From the NCBI GenBank assembly GCA_900315895.1, contig ONAY01000005.1, positions 3,832 through 67,831 of the forward strand: 64,000 nt of DNA. Direction: 5' to 3'. The notes under the pieces are model-generated. The model made no database searches. It was not told the origin of the DNA and saw only the letters and a program-made list of their open reading frames with translations. Positions within the stretch are counted from its first letter, which is position 1, and each line of letters opens with the position of its first letter. Both the position numbers and the translations under genes were made by a program. Source of the stretch: an uncultured Eubacteriales bacterium (GTDB lineage Bacteria; Bacillota; Clostridia; Peptostreptococcales; Anaerovoracaceae). Positions 8,414 through 15,930 of the stretch are shown one piece after another.

Positions 8414-9061
8414 ATGCAGAATCAGATAGAATTAAAGGACGTTACCCTCGGGTATGAAAACATAATAGTGGCAGAGGATCTGAACCTGACCATAAGCCAG
8501 GGAGATTATCTGGCCATAGTGGGGAAGAACGGCTCCGGTAAATCCACTCTCATGAAGACCATTCTGGGTCTGGTCCAGCCTTTGAAGGGGAAGGTCATCC
8601 TGGGCGAGGATTTCTCCAGGCGGGACATGGGTTATCTGCCACAGGTATTCGCGGTGCAGAAGGATTTCCCCGCAAGCGTTGAAGAGATCGTAAGGTCAGG
8701 CTTCCTGCCATCCTTAGGCAGAAGGGCTTTCTACACCAAAGAAATGAAGGAAGCGGCCGATGACAACATGGAGCTTCTGGGCCTTGAGGATCTGAAGAAG
8801 GCTTGCTACAGGGACCTTTCCGGAGGCCAGCAGCAGAGGGTGCTTCTGGCGCGGGCCCTTTGTGCCACCAAAAAGATGCTCCTGGTGGATGAACCTGTGG
8901 CGGGACTGGATCCGGAGGCTCAGTATGAGATGTATGGCATTCTTCACCACCTGAATCACAACAAGGGAGTGACCATAGTAATGGTATCCCACGATCTGGA
9001 AGCGGTGGACAAATACGCCGACCACGTGCTTTCCATGGGGCAGGAGATCACCTACAGATAG
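8414..9061 (+). CDS. ABC transporter ATP-binding protein, zinc/manganese (ZnuC-like) type, without adjacent permease
   Basis: 215 residues with Walker A GKNGSGKST (about 37-45), a Q-loop YLPQ, the signature LSGGQQQRV, Walker B MLLVDEP and the switch histidine in MVSHD. Overall it resembles the ATPase of the metal-uptake ABC family (ZnuC/MntB/AdcC). Members of that family are normally next to a membrane subunit and a metal-binding lipoprotein; neither occurs here. Downstream lies an unrelated GntR-ABC operon with its own promoter. Either the partners are encoded elsewhere or the gene is a remnant. Metal specificity is by similarity only. Confidence 0.82.
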   Translation: MQNQIELKDVTLGYENIIVAEDLNLTISQGDYLAIVGKNGSGKSTLMKTILGLVQPLKGKVILGEDFSRRDMGYLPQVFAVQKDFPASVEEIVRSGFLPSLGRRAFYTKEMKEAADDNMELLGLEDLKKACYRDLSGGQQQRVLLARALCATKKMLLVDEPVAGLDPEAQYEMYGILHHLNHNKGVTIVMVSHDLEAVDKYADHVLSMGQEITYR

Positions 9062-9114
9062 CACAGGCTGGGTGCAAAACATCCCCGCCCGCAGATAAAA
9101 TATAAAAGAAAGTG

Positions 9115-9146
9115 TTGACAGTGTACTATTACAAGTAGTACACTGT
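9115..9146 (+). promoter_or_regulatory. Promoter with embedded 11-bp palindrome, probable GntR/YtrA operator
   Basis: A consensus -35 TTGACA (9115-9120) merges into a perfect inverted repeat ACAGTGTACTA (9118-9128) and TAGTACACTGT (9136-9146) with a seven-base spacer. The -10 region (about 9136-9143) lies within the right arm, so a bound repressor would block both promoter hexamers. GTGTACTA...TAGTACAC is the type of site bound by YtrA-subfamily GntR regulators, and the first downstream gene encodes one. Autoregulation is inferred. Confidence 0.8.
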
Positions 9147-9214
9147 TTTTTGAAAAGGGGATATTTATATATCACGCAAAAAACACTTATCCAATCAAAG
9201 AAGGAGGATATCGG

Positions 9215-9607
9215 ATGTTCGAGATCGATCCCAGATCCAGGAAATCGATTTATGAACAGGTGATGGATAATCTTAAGGATGCCATCGTGATGGGCCAGCT
9301 TCCTGAGGGGACGAAGCTGCCATCGGTAAGAGAACTGTCTAAATCGATATCCGTGAATCCCAACACGGTCCAAAAGGCATACAGGGAACTGGAACAGCAG
9401 GGCTACATCTATACAAAGACAGGCCTTGGCACCTTCGTATGCCCAAGATCCGAGATCAGAGCAGAAGGACCGGAGCTTGAAAGGGCAGAAGAGGAGATGG
9501 CAGAAGCCTTTAAAACTTTTTTGCGCCTCGGGTTGGGATTCGAAGAGTCAGAGAAGAAGGCTCTTGAGATTTTTGAGATTATCAGAAAGGAGAGTGATGA
9601 GAAATGA
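9215..9607 (+). CDS. GntR family transcriptional regulator, YtrA subfamily
   Basis: 130 residues: an N-terminal winged helix (residues about 5-75, IYEQVMDNLKDAIVMGQL, LPSVRELSKSISVNPNTVQKAY) and a short C-terminal helical dimerisation tail of about 50 residues, the compact YtrA layout without a large effector domain. YtrA regulators usually repress their own ABC-transporter operon and respond to cell-wall-active agents. The gene is first in an operon: its stop overlaps the start of the ABC ATPase gene (ATGA at 9604-9607), and a palindromic operator overlaps the promoter upstream. A strong SD (AAGGAGGA) precedes the ATG. Confidence 0.92.
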   Translation: MFEIDPRSRKSIYEQVMDNLKDAIVMGQLPEGTKLPSVRELSKSISVNPNTVQKAYRELEQQGYIYTKTGLGTFVCPRSEIRAEGPELERAEEEMAEAFKTFLRLGLGFEESEKKALEIFEIIRKESDEK

Positions 9608-10320
9608 TCAGGGTGGAGAATGTGACCAAAAAGTTCGGCGATGCCCTTGCGCTCGATGGCCTCACCATGACCGTTCCAAAGGGATCAGTATACGGACTTA
9701 TGGGAGTTAACGGCGCCGGCAAGACCACTATCATAAGACACCTTGCAGGATTCCTCATCCAGGACAAGGGGACCATTACCGTCGAAGGGGAGACGGTGAC
9801 AGATAATGAGAAACTGAAGGAGAGGATGCTGTTCATACCGGACGAGGTATACTTTTTCAGAGGATATACCATGAACGAGATGGCCGGCTATTACAGCAGA
9901 ATCTATTCCGCCTGGGATCAGGAGAGGTTTGAGCATATGGCTTCCGACTTCGGACTGGACAGGAACCACAACATGGGCAAATTCAGCCGGGGCATGAGGA
10001 AGCAGGCGGCTTTCTGCCTTGCTATGTCAGCCAAACCGGACTATCTGATCCTGGATGAGCCTGTGGACGGACTGGACCCCATAGTAAGGCACAAGCTGAG
10101 ACATTATATTTTTGATGATGTGGCTGACAGGGAGATGACGGTGCTCATATCCTCCCACAATGCCAAGGAGATGGAAGATATCTGCAACTATATCGGCCTC
10201 ATGAGAAATGGCAGGATGGTGTTCGAAGGCGATCTGATGGAACTGGATAACGTCACCGTTGAGTCTTTGTTCCTGGAGAAGCTTGGGGATATCAGAGAAG
10301 GAGGTGAGATCCATGGGTAA
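9604..10320 (+). CDS. ABC transporter ATP-binding protein (YtrB-like)
   Basis: 238 residues with Walker A GVNGAGKTT, signature FSRGMRKQ (a degenerate form of LSGGQ common in this exporter group), Walker B YLILDEP, D-loop DGLDP and the switch histidine in ISSHN. It belongs to the drug/antibiotic-exporter-like ATPases (YtrB, BcrA-like). It overlaps the regulator by four bases and the permease start by eight, so the three products are likely made together. Substrate unknown. Confidence 0.92.
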   Translation: MIRVENVTKKFGDALALDGLTMTVPKGSVYGLMGVNGAGKTTIIRHLAGFLIQDKGTITVEGETVTDNEKLKERMLFIPDEVYFFRGYTMNEMAGYYSRIYSAWDQERFEHMASDFGLDRNHNMGKFSRGMRKQAAFCLAMSAKPDYLILDEPVDGLDPIVRHKLRHYIFDDVADREMTVLISSHNAKEMEDICNYIGLMRNGRMVFEGDLMELDNVTVESLFLEKLGDIREGGEIHG

Positions 10321-12136
10321 AAACAACAGATGGATATCAGGGCCTCTGATGAGAGAGGGACTGAAACAGTTCTGGTTCATACCGGTCATGATCTTCATAG
10401 CCTACTTCATGTCAGGCATATTCCCATTGATCCTTGCAGGTCTTGGAACCTACGGAGGAAACTTCGCCAGAGAGGCACTTCAGAACGACAATCTGGGATT
10501 CCTTTTCAACATCGGCGGGGCAAGCATCATACTGGGATGTATGGCAACAAGGATGTGGCACGGGCAGGCTCAAGCCTTTTCCATCGTAAGCCAGCCCTAT
10601 TCCCGGTCCAAAATATTCAACACCAACGTGCTTCTGGGATGGCTGATGATGATCGTACCTGTCCTTTTGATGGCCGTCATATATATTGCGATATCACCGA
10701 TCGTCAAGGTGGCACCGGTTCCAGAGGATATGCTGATCACAGGCCCGGTGCTTCAGGATATGGCAATGATTCCGGCATACGGATTGATGGAGGTCCTCAA
10801 GTGGATCATTGATACTACTGCCATATTCACCTTCCTTTACGCACTGAGCGTAATGGCAGGAGTCTTCTCCGGAACCACACTTATGACTGTGCTGCTCAGC
10901 CTTTTCAATATGGGGATCGTTACAGCGGTGGTAGGTACGGGAATTCTCTATGCCGAAGAACTGCTCAGAGGGTTCTTCACCGTTGGAGAGATGCCTATAA
11001 GGATCATGTCCATGAGTAATCCCATCGTAGGTAAGATCTTTACTGAGGCTCAAGTTTTACATCCGGTCTTCGGTACAGTTGTAAGATCACTCATGTATAT
11101 GCTGGCAGCCATCATTCTGCTCTACCTTGCCGGTCAGGCTTTCAAGAGAGCTAAACTTGAGCGCTCGGGAGATCACATGATGTCCAGAAGAGGAGAGGCT
11201 CTGGTAACTGCCATCCTCACCTTTGAAGGAGCTGCGCTTCTGGGAATAATAATGGAATTGGCATTCGAGTCCAAAGCAGCTTTGGCGGTGGGATTCGTTC
11301 TGGGAGCTGTGCTTACCTGGTTCATAGTAAAGGTCATTCTTGTGAGATCGGTGAAGATATTCAATAAGGAGAATGTGATGCCACTTATTGCGGGAACTGT
11401 AGGTGCGGCGCTTTTGGTGCTGGTGATGGTAACGGATATCTTCGGTTACGGCCTCATGGTCCCGGACAAAGAAGATATTAAGGGGATAGATCCAAGTATG
11501 CTGGTAAACTATAATTCTATCTCAGTTTACGATGAAGGAGGCAGGTTCTTAAAGGTCGATCAGCCCATAGAGGACGAAGAGTTCATATCAAAGGTGGTTG
11601 AACTCCATGAATACATCGTGGAGAACAGACTGATGCAGGACAAAGATGATGGCCAATTCGCCTTAGTATTCAGATACGAGATGAAAGATGGCAGGGAAAT
11701 GGAAAGACAGCTGTTCCTGGATGAAAATGATGAAGTCATCGAGATGCTTCAGGCTCTTTCCGATTCTGCGGCATACAAGGATTGCTTTACCCTTCCGAAG
11801 GACTTCATTGAATATGCCAAGAGGGCTGAGATAACATACAACAGCTACACCAACGGCTCCTCAGGCGGGCAATACGATTTCTATCTGAACATTCAGGACA
11901 AAGAGACTCTTCAGGCTATAATACAGGCATATAACAACTGCGTAATGGAGCGCGAGATGTCTGTCAGAAGCTGGATCCGGGGAGGGGAGCCTGAGCCCGA
12001 GAGAGTATGCTGGATAGACTTGGGCATAGCATATGACAATGGGGGAAAGGGAGAAGGATACCTGAGCATGGATATTAGAGCCGAGGATACTGAACTGGAG
12101 GAACTTCTGCTGAACCTATATAATGAACAAAAATAA
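10313..12136 (+). CDS. ABC transporter permease with large C-terminal soluble domain
   Basis: 607 residues. I chose the ATG at 10313 because it has GGAGG seven bases upstream; an in-frame upstream start at 10259 has no such site. The first 390 residues contain about ten hydrophobic segments in two groups (around 25-250 and 290-390), with a short charged linker between. The last 200 residues are acidic and soluble, beginning near residue 400 (PDKEDIKGIDPSMLVNYN), and probably face the outside. It is the membrane partner of the ATPase just before it. Such GntR-ATPase-permease operons are linked to envelope stress and peptide resistance in Firmicutes. I do not recognise the soluble domain precisely. 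Confidence 0.85.
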   Translation: MGKNNRWISGPLMREGLKQFWFIPVMIFIAYFMSGIFPLILAGLGTYGGNFAREALQNDNLGFLFNIGGASIILGCMATRMWHGQAQAFSIVSQPYSRSKIFNTNVLLGWLMMIVPVLLMAVIYIAISPIVKVAPVPEDMLITGPVLQDMAMIPAYGLMEVLKWIIDTTAIFTFLYALSVMAGVFSGTTLMTVLLSLFNMGIVTAVVGTGILYAEELLRGFFTVGEMPIRIMSMSNPIVGKIFTEAQVLHPVFGTVVRSLMYMLAAIILLYLAGQAFKRAKLERSGDHMMSRRGEALVTAILTFEGAALLGIIMELAFESKAALAVGFVLGAVLTWFIVKVILVRSVKIFNKENVMPLIAGTVGAALLVLVMVTDIFGYGLMVPDKEDIKGIDPSMLVNYNSISVYDEGGRFLKVDQPIEDEEFISKVVELHEYIVENRLMQDKDDGQFALVFRYEMKDGREMERQLFLDENDEVIEMLQALSDSAAYKDCFTLPKDFIEYAKRAEITYNSYTNGSSGGQYDFYLNIQDKETLQAIIQAYNNCVMEREMSVRSWIRGGEPEPERVCWIDLGIAYDNGGKGEGYLSMDIRAEDTELEELLLNLYNEQK

Positions 12137-12139
12137 TTG

Positions 12140-12168
12140 TTGACATATCACAAAAAATCTTGTAGCAT
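12140..12168 (+). promoter_or_regulatory. Promoter of the tyrosine-leader/symporter transcript
   Basis: -35 TTGACA at 12140-12145 and a -10 TAGCAT at 12163-12168 with a 17-base spacer, beginning 4 bases after the preceding stop codon. Transcription would start near 12175, about 40 bases before the leader ORF. Confidence 0.7.
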
Positions 12169-12213
12169 ACTGTTTAATTAATACAAAACTGCCTGAGGCA
12201 GAAAGGAAAAGAA

Positions 12214-12273
12214 ATGAAGAGGAACTTTGCACAGCTTACACGATACTATTACTCCTACTCAGCTATCAACTGA
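12214..12273 (+). CDS. Tyrosine-rich leader peptide (19 residues), predicted attenuator of the downstream symporter
   Basis: A 20-codon frame encodes MKRNFAQLTRYYYSYSAIN. Codons 11, 12, 13 and 15 are tyrosine, and a purine-rich SD-like AAAGGAAAAG ends four bases before the ATG. Codon clustering of one amino acid in a tiny ORF between a promoter and an intrinsic terminator (12368-12408) is the hallmark of ribosome-mediated attenuation, as in trpL or pheL. CGGCAG at 12300-12305, after the ORF, is complementary to CTGCCG (12369-12374) in the left arm of the terminator and could act as antiterminator. The mechanism is inferred. A two-codon frame (ATG CGG TAA, 12289-12297) with a strong GAGGAG eight bases upstream follows and may also place a ribosome over this segment. 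Confidence 0.75.
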   Translation: MKRNFAQLTRYYYSYSAIN

Positions 12274-12448
12274 AGAGGAGTGATTCGTATGCGGTAAGCC
12301 GGCAGGGTCCGGAGGCGCAGTCCGGGAGTCCGGAAGGCGACGTAAAGTTATAACAGTTGTATTGAAAACTGCCGCTCGTGGGTCACCCGGGCGGCAGTAA
12401 TATTTTTTGCACAGGCCGGGACGCGAGGGCAGAAGAAGGAGAGACAGG
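12274..12448 (+). promoter_or_regulatory. Leader RNA with alternative pairings and transcription attenuator
   Basis: This gene-free stretch between the leader peptide and the symporter gene holds three related GTCCGG(A/G) segments (12307-12313, 12320-12326 and 12328-12334), TCCGGA being self-complementary, then the candidate antiterminator CGGCAG (12300-12305), and the terminator arms. The layout promoter, peptide, competing stems, terminator, structural gene is that of an amino-acid attenuator. The symporter SD (AAGGAGA at 12436-12442) lies past the terminator, so control would be at transcription. Confidence 0.6.
12368..12408 (+). terminator. Intrinsic terminator (attenuator) before the symporter gene
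   Basis: Stem ACTGCCGC (12368-12375) with GCGGCAGT (12391-12398), an inner GGG/CCC pairing, and a run of six T (12403-12408). It lies 40 bases before the symporter ATG and after the leader peptide, where readthrough would be needed for expression of the downstream gene. Confidence 0.85.
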
Positions 12449-14068
12449 ATGTTGTTGAAAGCAGTTTTGCTGGTAGCGTTTTTTGCGGTAATGTTGATAG
12501 TTGGATTTGTATGCAGGCGACAAGCCTCAGACGTGTCGGGTTTCGTGCTGGGTGGGCGTAAAGCCGGTTCCTGGCTTACAGCCTTCGCCTATGGCACGTC
12601 GTATTTCTCGGCGGTGATATTCGTGGGATATGCCGGTCAGTTCGGATGGAAGTTCGGAGTGGCCTCCACCTGGGTAGGGCTTGGGAATGCTTTCATCGGG
12701 TCGCTTTTGGCCTGGGTGATCCTGGGCAGGAGGACCAGGCTCCTTACACAGCAGCTTGATTCATCCACAATGCCGGAATTCTTCGGGAAGCGTTTCGGGT
12801 CGGGAGCCCTTAAGACCGCGGCATCGGTGATAGTATTCATTTTCCTGGTGCCCTATACGGCGTCGCTATATAACGGGCTGTCCAGGCTTTTCGCCATGGC
12901 TTTCGACATAGACTACACCTGGTGCGTCCTGATGATGGCGGTGCTCACGGGAGCCTACGTACTTCTCGGCGGCTATATGGCTACCGCAGTCAATGACTTC
13001 ATCCAGGGGATAATAATGATCTTCGGGATCATTCTGGTGGTGGGAGCAGTGCTCAATGACAACAGAGGATTCATGAATGCGCTCATTACCCTTTCAGAGG
13101 TGGAAGAGGAGAGCGATGCGGGGCTTAGGGGCCCCTTCGTGTCCTTCTTCGGACCCCAGCCTCTGAACCTCCTCGGAGTGGTTCTCCTTACTTCCCTGGG
13201 AACCTGGGGGCTTCCGCAGATGGTGGGCAAGTTCTATGCGATCAGAAGCGAATCTGCCATCGCCAAGGGCACGGTGATCTCCACAGTTTTTGCATTTGTG
13301 GTGGCAGGCGGCTGCTATTTCCTGGGAGGTTTCGGCAGACTATATGGAGAAAGCATAGATTACACAGCTTCGGGAACGCCGGTATATGACAGTATCATCC
13401 CTGCCATGCTCTCCACGCTTCCTGACATAGTCATAAGTGTGGTGGTGATCCTGGTGATGTCTGCCTCCATGTCGACCCTTTCGTCTCTTGTGATCACATC
13501 CAGTTCCACCCTCACTCTTGACATAATCGTGCCTCTGGGGGAAGCTTTACGCAGATCAAGAAGCGCAAAACATCCCGCCCGGAAAGATACCTCCTGCATG
13601 CAGGAAAGGGGAAAGCTTCTCTGCCTCAGGCTCCTTGTGGTCTTTTTCATAGTGATATCCGCGGCCATAGCCATAGTTCAGGCGAAGAGCTCCGTGACCT
13701 TCATCGCTCAGCTCATGGGAATATCATGGGGTGCGCTGGCAGGGGCATTCCTGGCACCCTTCCTGTATGGTCTGTACTGGAAGAGGACTACTGCAGCGTC
13801 GGTATGGGTAAGCTTCGGAGGAGGCATACTGATCATGGTCTGCTGCATGTGGGCCATGTTCACCGGCAACATCTTCCTGAACCCATACTTTACATCGCCC
13901 ATAAACGCAGGATTTCTGGCTATGGTGTCGGGGCTTGTGACAGTGCCTTTGATCAGTCTTGTGACCAAAGCGCCGGAAAGGCAAAAGGTGGACTCAATGT
14001 TCTCCTGCTATGACAGACCTGTGGTCACCCACGCTTCCGTGGCTCTTTCAAGCGAGGAAGATCAGTAA
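12449..14068 (+). CDS. Sodium:solute symporter (SSS family), predicted under tyrosine attenuation
   Basis: 539 residues with about 13 hydrophobic helices. Family marks include the N-terminal GFVLGGRKAGSWLTAFAYGTSYFSA, a helix-five NGLSRLFAMAF segment, GGYMATAVNDFIQGIIM, and the SASMSTLSSLV segment that in this family contributes to the Na2 sodium site. ATG 12449 is chosen: it has AAGGAGA seven bases upstream, while an upstream TTG at 12407 lies in the terminator T tract. SSS members carry proline, pantothenate, sugars or organic acids; the substrate cannot be read from the protein. The tyrosine-rich leader upstream suggests that the gene responds to tyrosyl-tRNA shortage, which makes tyrosine or an aromatic amino acid or precursor the first candidate. 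Confidence 0.9.
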   Translation: MLLKAVLLVAFFAVMLIVGFVCRRQASDVSGFVLGGRKAGSWLTAFAYGTSYFSAVIFVGYAGQFGWKFGVASTWVGLGNAFIGSLLAWVILGRRTRLLTQQLDSSTMPEFFGKRFGSGALKTAASVIVFIFLVPYTASLYNGLSRLFAMAFDIDYTWCVLMMAVLTGAYVLLGGYMATAVNDFIQGIIMIFGIILVVGAVLNDNRGFMNALITLSEVEEESDAGLRGPFVSFFGPQPLNLLGVVLLTSLGTWGLPQMVGKFYAIRSESAIAKGTVISTVFAFVVAGGCYFLGGFGRLYGESIDYTASGTPVYDSIIPAMLSTLPDIVISVVVILVMSASMSTLSSLVITSSSTLTLDIIVPLGEALRRSRSAKHPARKDTSCMQERGKLLCLRLLVVFFIVISAAIAIVQAKSSVTFIAQLMGISWGALAGAFLAPFLYGLYWKRTTAASVWVSFGGGILIMVCCMWAMFTGNIFLNPYFTSPINAGFLAMVSGLVTVPLISLVTKAPERQKVDSMFSCYDRPVVTHASVALSSEEDQ

Positions 14069-14080
14069 AGTATACGGTAA

Positions 14081-14109
14081 TTGACATTTCCGGGGTTTTA
14101 GGGTATGAT
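14081..14109 (+). promoter_or_regulatory. Sigma-A type promoter of sppA
   Basis: TTGACA (14081-14086) and TATGAT (14104-14109) separated by 17 bases, 13 bases after the symporter stop and about 50 before the sppA start. Confidence 0.8.
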
Positions 14110-14159
14110 TTTTTGCACTGGTCTTAAGATCGATAGAATATCATACAGGAGGTAATTTT

Positions 14160-15353
14160 TTGGACAATTTTGAGAATAAAACTCCGGAAGAACAGCCGGA
14201 AGAAAAAGAAGTAAAGAGAGAAACTCAGGCGGCACCCAAGGTGGAGCAGCAGAAGTACTATACCGATGGCAACCCCTACGGCCAACAGTATACCAGACCA
14301 CAGTATGATCAGCAGTATGGTCAGCCTCAGTATGCAAGCGTACCGAGGCAGAGCGGTATCCCCACATGGCTCAAGGTGCTCTTGATAATCGTATTGATCC
14401 TCGTCCTTATAGGATACATGTTCACGTCCTGCATCCGCAGCCTGACCAGCTCCATGGGAGGAATGGTGGATGAATCTCTCCTTATGGAAGGAGAGGGAAC
14501 GAGCGTATCCGATATCGATGGGGAATACGTTGCAGTTCTTCATATTGAGGATGAGATCAGTCAGTCCAGTTCGTTCTGGTATGACCACTACTACCTGCTG
14601 GATACCATAGATGATCTGATCGCGGACGACAACAACAAAGGAATAGTTTTCTATATGGATACCCCGGGCGGATCAGTTTATGCCACAGATGAGATGTATC
14701 TGGCCGTGAAGGATTATCAGGAAAAGACCAAGAGGCCAGTATATACCTATATGGCTTCCATGGCAGCTTCCGGCGGATACTATATCGCTGCGCCCTCTGA
14801 CAAGATCTATATCAACCGAAATGGAGTGACCGGATCCATTGGAGTCACCATGGGCAACTATATAGATGTTTCTGAACTGCTTGCCAAGTATGGAGTGAAG
14901 GTCAACACTATCACATCCGGACGGAATAAGGCAATGGGTTCAGAACTGGTACCCATGACTGATGAGCAGAAAGCCATCCTTCAGAGCATAGTGGATGAAG
15001 CCTATGAGCAGTTCACCGCTATCGTAGCTGAGGGAAGAGGAATGGACATCGAGAAAGTCAAGGAGCTGGCAGATGGAAGGATCTACACCGCCCTGCAGGC
15101 AAAGGCTAATGGCCTTGTGGACGAAGTGGGAACCTATGATGATCTATGTGACGCATTCCTTGCAGATAACGGACTGGATGCATCCGTCCAGATCGTGGAC
15201 TTCTGGCCGCCTCAGATGAGTGAACTGGACTCTTTCCTGAACAGGTTCATGAGCACAGACTTCAGTCCAAGCGGAATGCTCACTGCTGATCAGATCGAGG
15301 AGCTTCTCAGCCTGAACGGTAAGATAGAACTCAAGTACATGTACGGCGAGTAA
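14160..15353 (+). CDS. sppA: Signal peptide peptidase SppA (S49 serine protease)
   Basis: 397 residues. Start is TTG at 14160, placed seven bases after AGGAGG. The N-terminal 65 residues are cytoplasmic, acidic then rich in Q, Y and P (GQQYTRPQYDQQYGQPQY), followed by one membrane anchor (about 68-85). The extracytoplasmic S49 domain has the oxyanion glycines FYMDTPGGSV, nucleophile S204 in MAASGGYY and general base K257 in SGRNKAMGSE, the Ser-Lys dyad of SppA. Bacterial SppA degrades leftover signal peptides and, in Bacillus, aids resistance to envelope-active peptides. It has its own promoter and terminator, so is monocistronic. The Q/Y/P-rich tail is longer than in the Bacillus protein. 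Confidence 0.94.
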   Translation: MDNFENKTPEEQPEEKEVKRETQAAPKVEQQKYYTDGNPYGQQYTRPQYDQQYGQPQYASVPRQSGIPTWLKVLLIIVLILVLIGYMFTSCIRSLTSSMGGMVDESLLMEGEGTSVSDIDGEYVAVLHIEDEISQSSSFWYDHYYLLDTIDDLIADDNNKGIVFYMDTPGGSVYATDEMYLAVKDYQEKTKRPVYTYMASMAASGGYYIAAPSDKIYINRNGVTGSIGVTMGNYIDVSELLAKYGVKVNTITSGRNKAMGSELVPMTDEQKAILQSIVDEAYEQFTAIVAEGRGMDIEKVKELADGRIYTALQAKANGLVDEVGTYDDLCDAFLADNGLDASVQIVDFWPPQMSELDSFLNRFMSTDFSPSGMLTADQIEELLSLNGKIELKYMYGE

Positions 15354-15384
15354 GCATACGCAAAACACTTGAATAGCAAGAATT

Positions 15385-15412
15385 AAGAGGAAGCTTGGGC
15401 TTCCTCTTTTTT
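15385..15412 (+). terminator. Intrinsic terminator after sppA
   Basis: Ten-bp stem (15385-15394 with 15399-15408), four-base loop and a T run to 15412, 31 bases after the stop codon. Confidence 0.9.
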
Positions 15413-15476
15413 GCGCATTTCACTTTAGCGCCTTGATAAATTGACATAATTTTGCATATAGGTCAAGAAAAAACAC

Positions 15477-15505
15477 TTGACTCATAAGGCACCTTGTGAT
15501 ATAGT
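15477..15505 (+). promoter_or_regulatory. Promoter of the ylxM-ffh-rpsP operon
   Basis: TTGACT (15477-15482), 17-base spacer, TATAGT (15500-15505) with TGA directly before it (extended -10). It is followed by a 45-base leader to the ylxM ATG. Confidence 0.8.
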
Positions 15506-15550
15506 CTTTACCTGGTAAAGTAAAACAGCTTGACTTAAGCGCAAACAACA

Positions 15551-15928
15551 ATGAAAGACCCGGAACTGGACAACCTGGCCAAAGAGAGCCTGTTATATGA
15601 TTTTTACGGCGGACTTCTCACCGATAAGCAGAGGGAAGTCATGGAGCTGTACCACGAGGAAAACTACTCCATAGTGGAGATCGCAGGGGAGCTTGGTGTA
15701 TCCAAGCAGGCGGTCCACGACAATCTCAAGAAGACCGAGAGAATTCTTTCGGATTACGAGGATAAACTGGGTCTGGTATCAAAGTTCGTGGCCAGATCCA
15801 ATGCGCTTAGAACGGTCAGGGCAGACGTTGAATCCCTGAAGGTCATGCTGGCGGAGAATGAGGAAAAGAAGGACCTTTCCGCCAGGATAGATGAGATAGA
15901 GACCCTTCTTAAGGGTATGGAAGAGTAG
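15551..15928 (+). CDS. ylxM: YlxM/p13-like putative helix-turn-helix protein
   Basis: 125 residues. Residues about 15-65 match the sigma-factor region-4-like helix-turn-helix of YlxM (LLYDFYGGLLTDKQREVMELY, ELGVSKQAVHDNLKKTE), followed by a charged coiled C-terminal half. It is nearly always located directly upstream of ffh and has been linked to signal recognition particle function in streptococci. Only two bases separate it from ffh. No clear SD precedes the ATG (AAACAACAATG), so the start may be translated weakly. Confidence 0.92.
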   Translation: MKDPELDNLAKESLLYDFYGGLLTDKQREVMELYHEENYSIVEIAGELGVSKQAVHDNLKKTERILSDYEDKLGLVSKFVARSNALRTVRADVESLKVMLAENEEKKDLSARIDEIETLLKGMEE

Positions 15929-15930
15929 AT

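Noticed and set aside
12407..12448. Upstream TTG start of the symporter
   Set aside because: The TTG lies in the terminator T tract and the added residues are arginine-rich with no homology; ATG 12449 has a proper SD.
12274..12448. T-box or known metabolite riboswitch before the symporter
   Set aside because: No T-box GGTGG-type or other core that I recognise; the tyrosine peptide explains the layout better.
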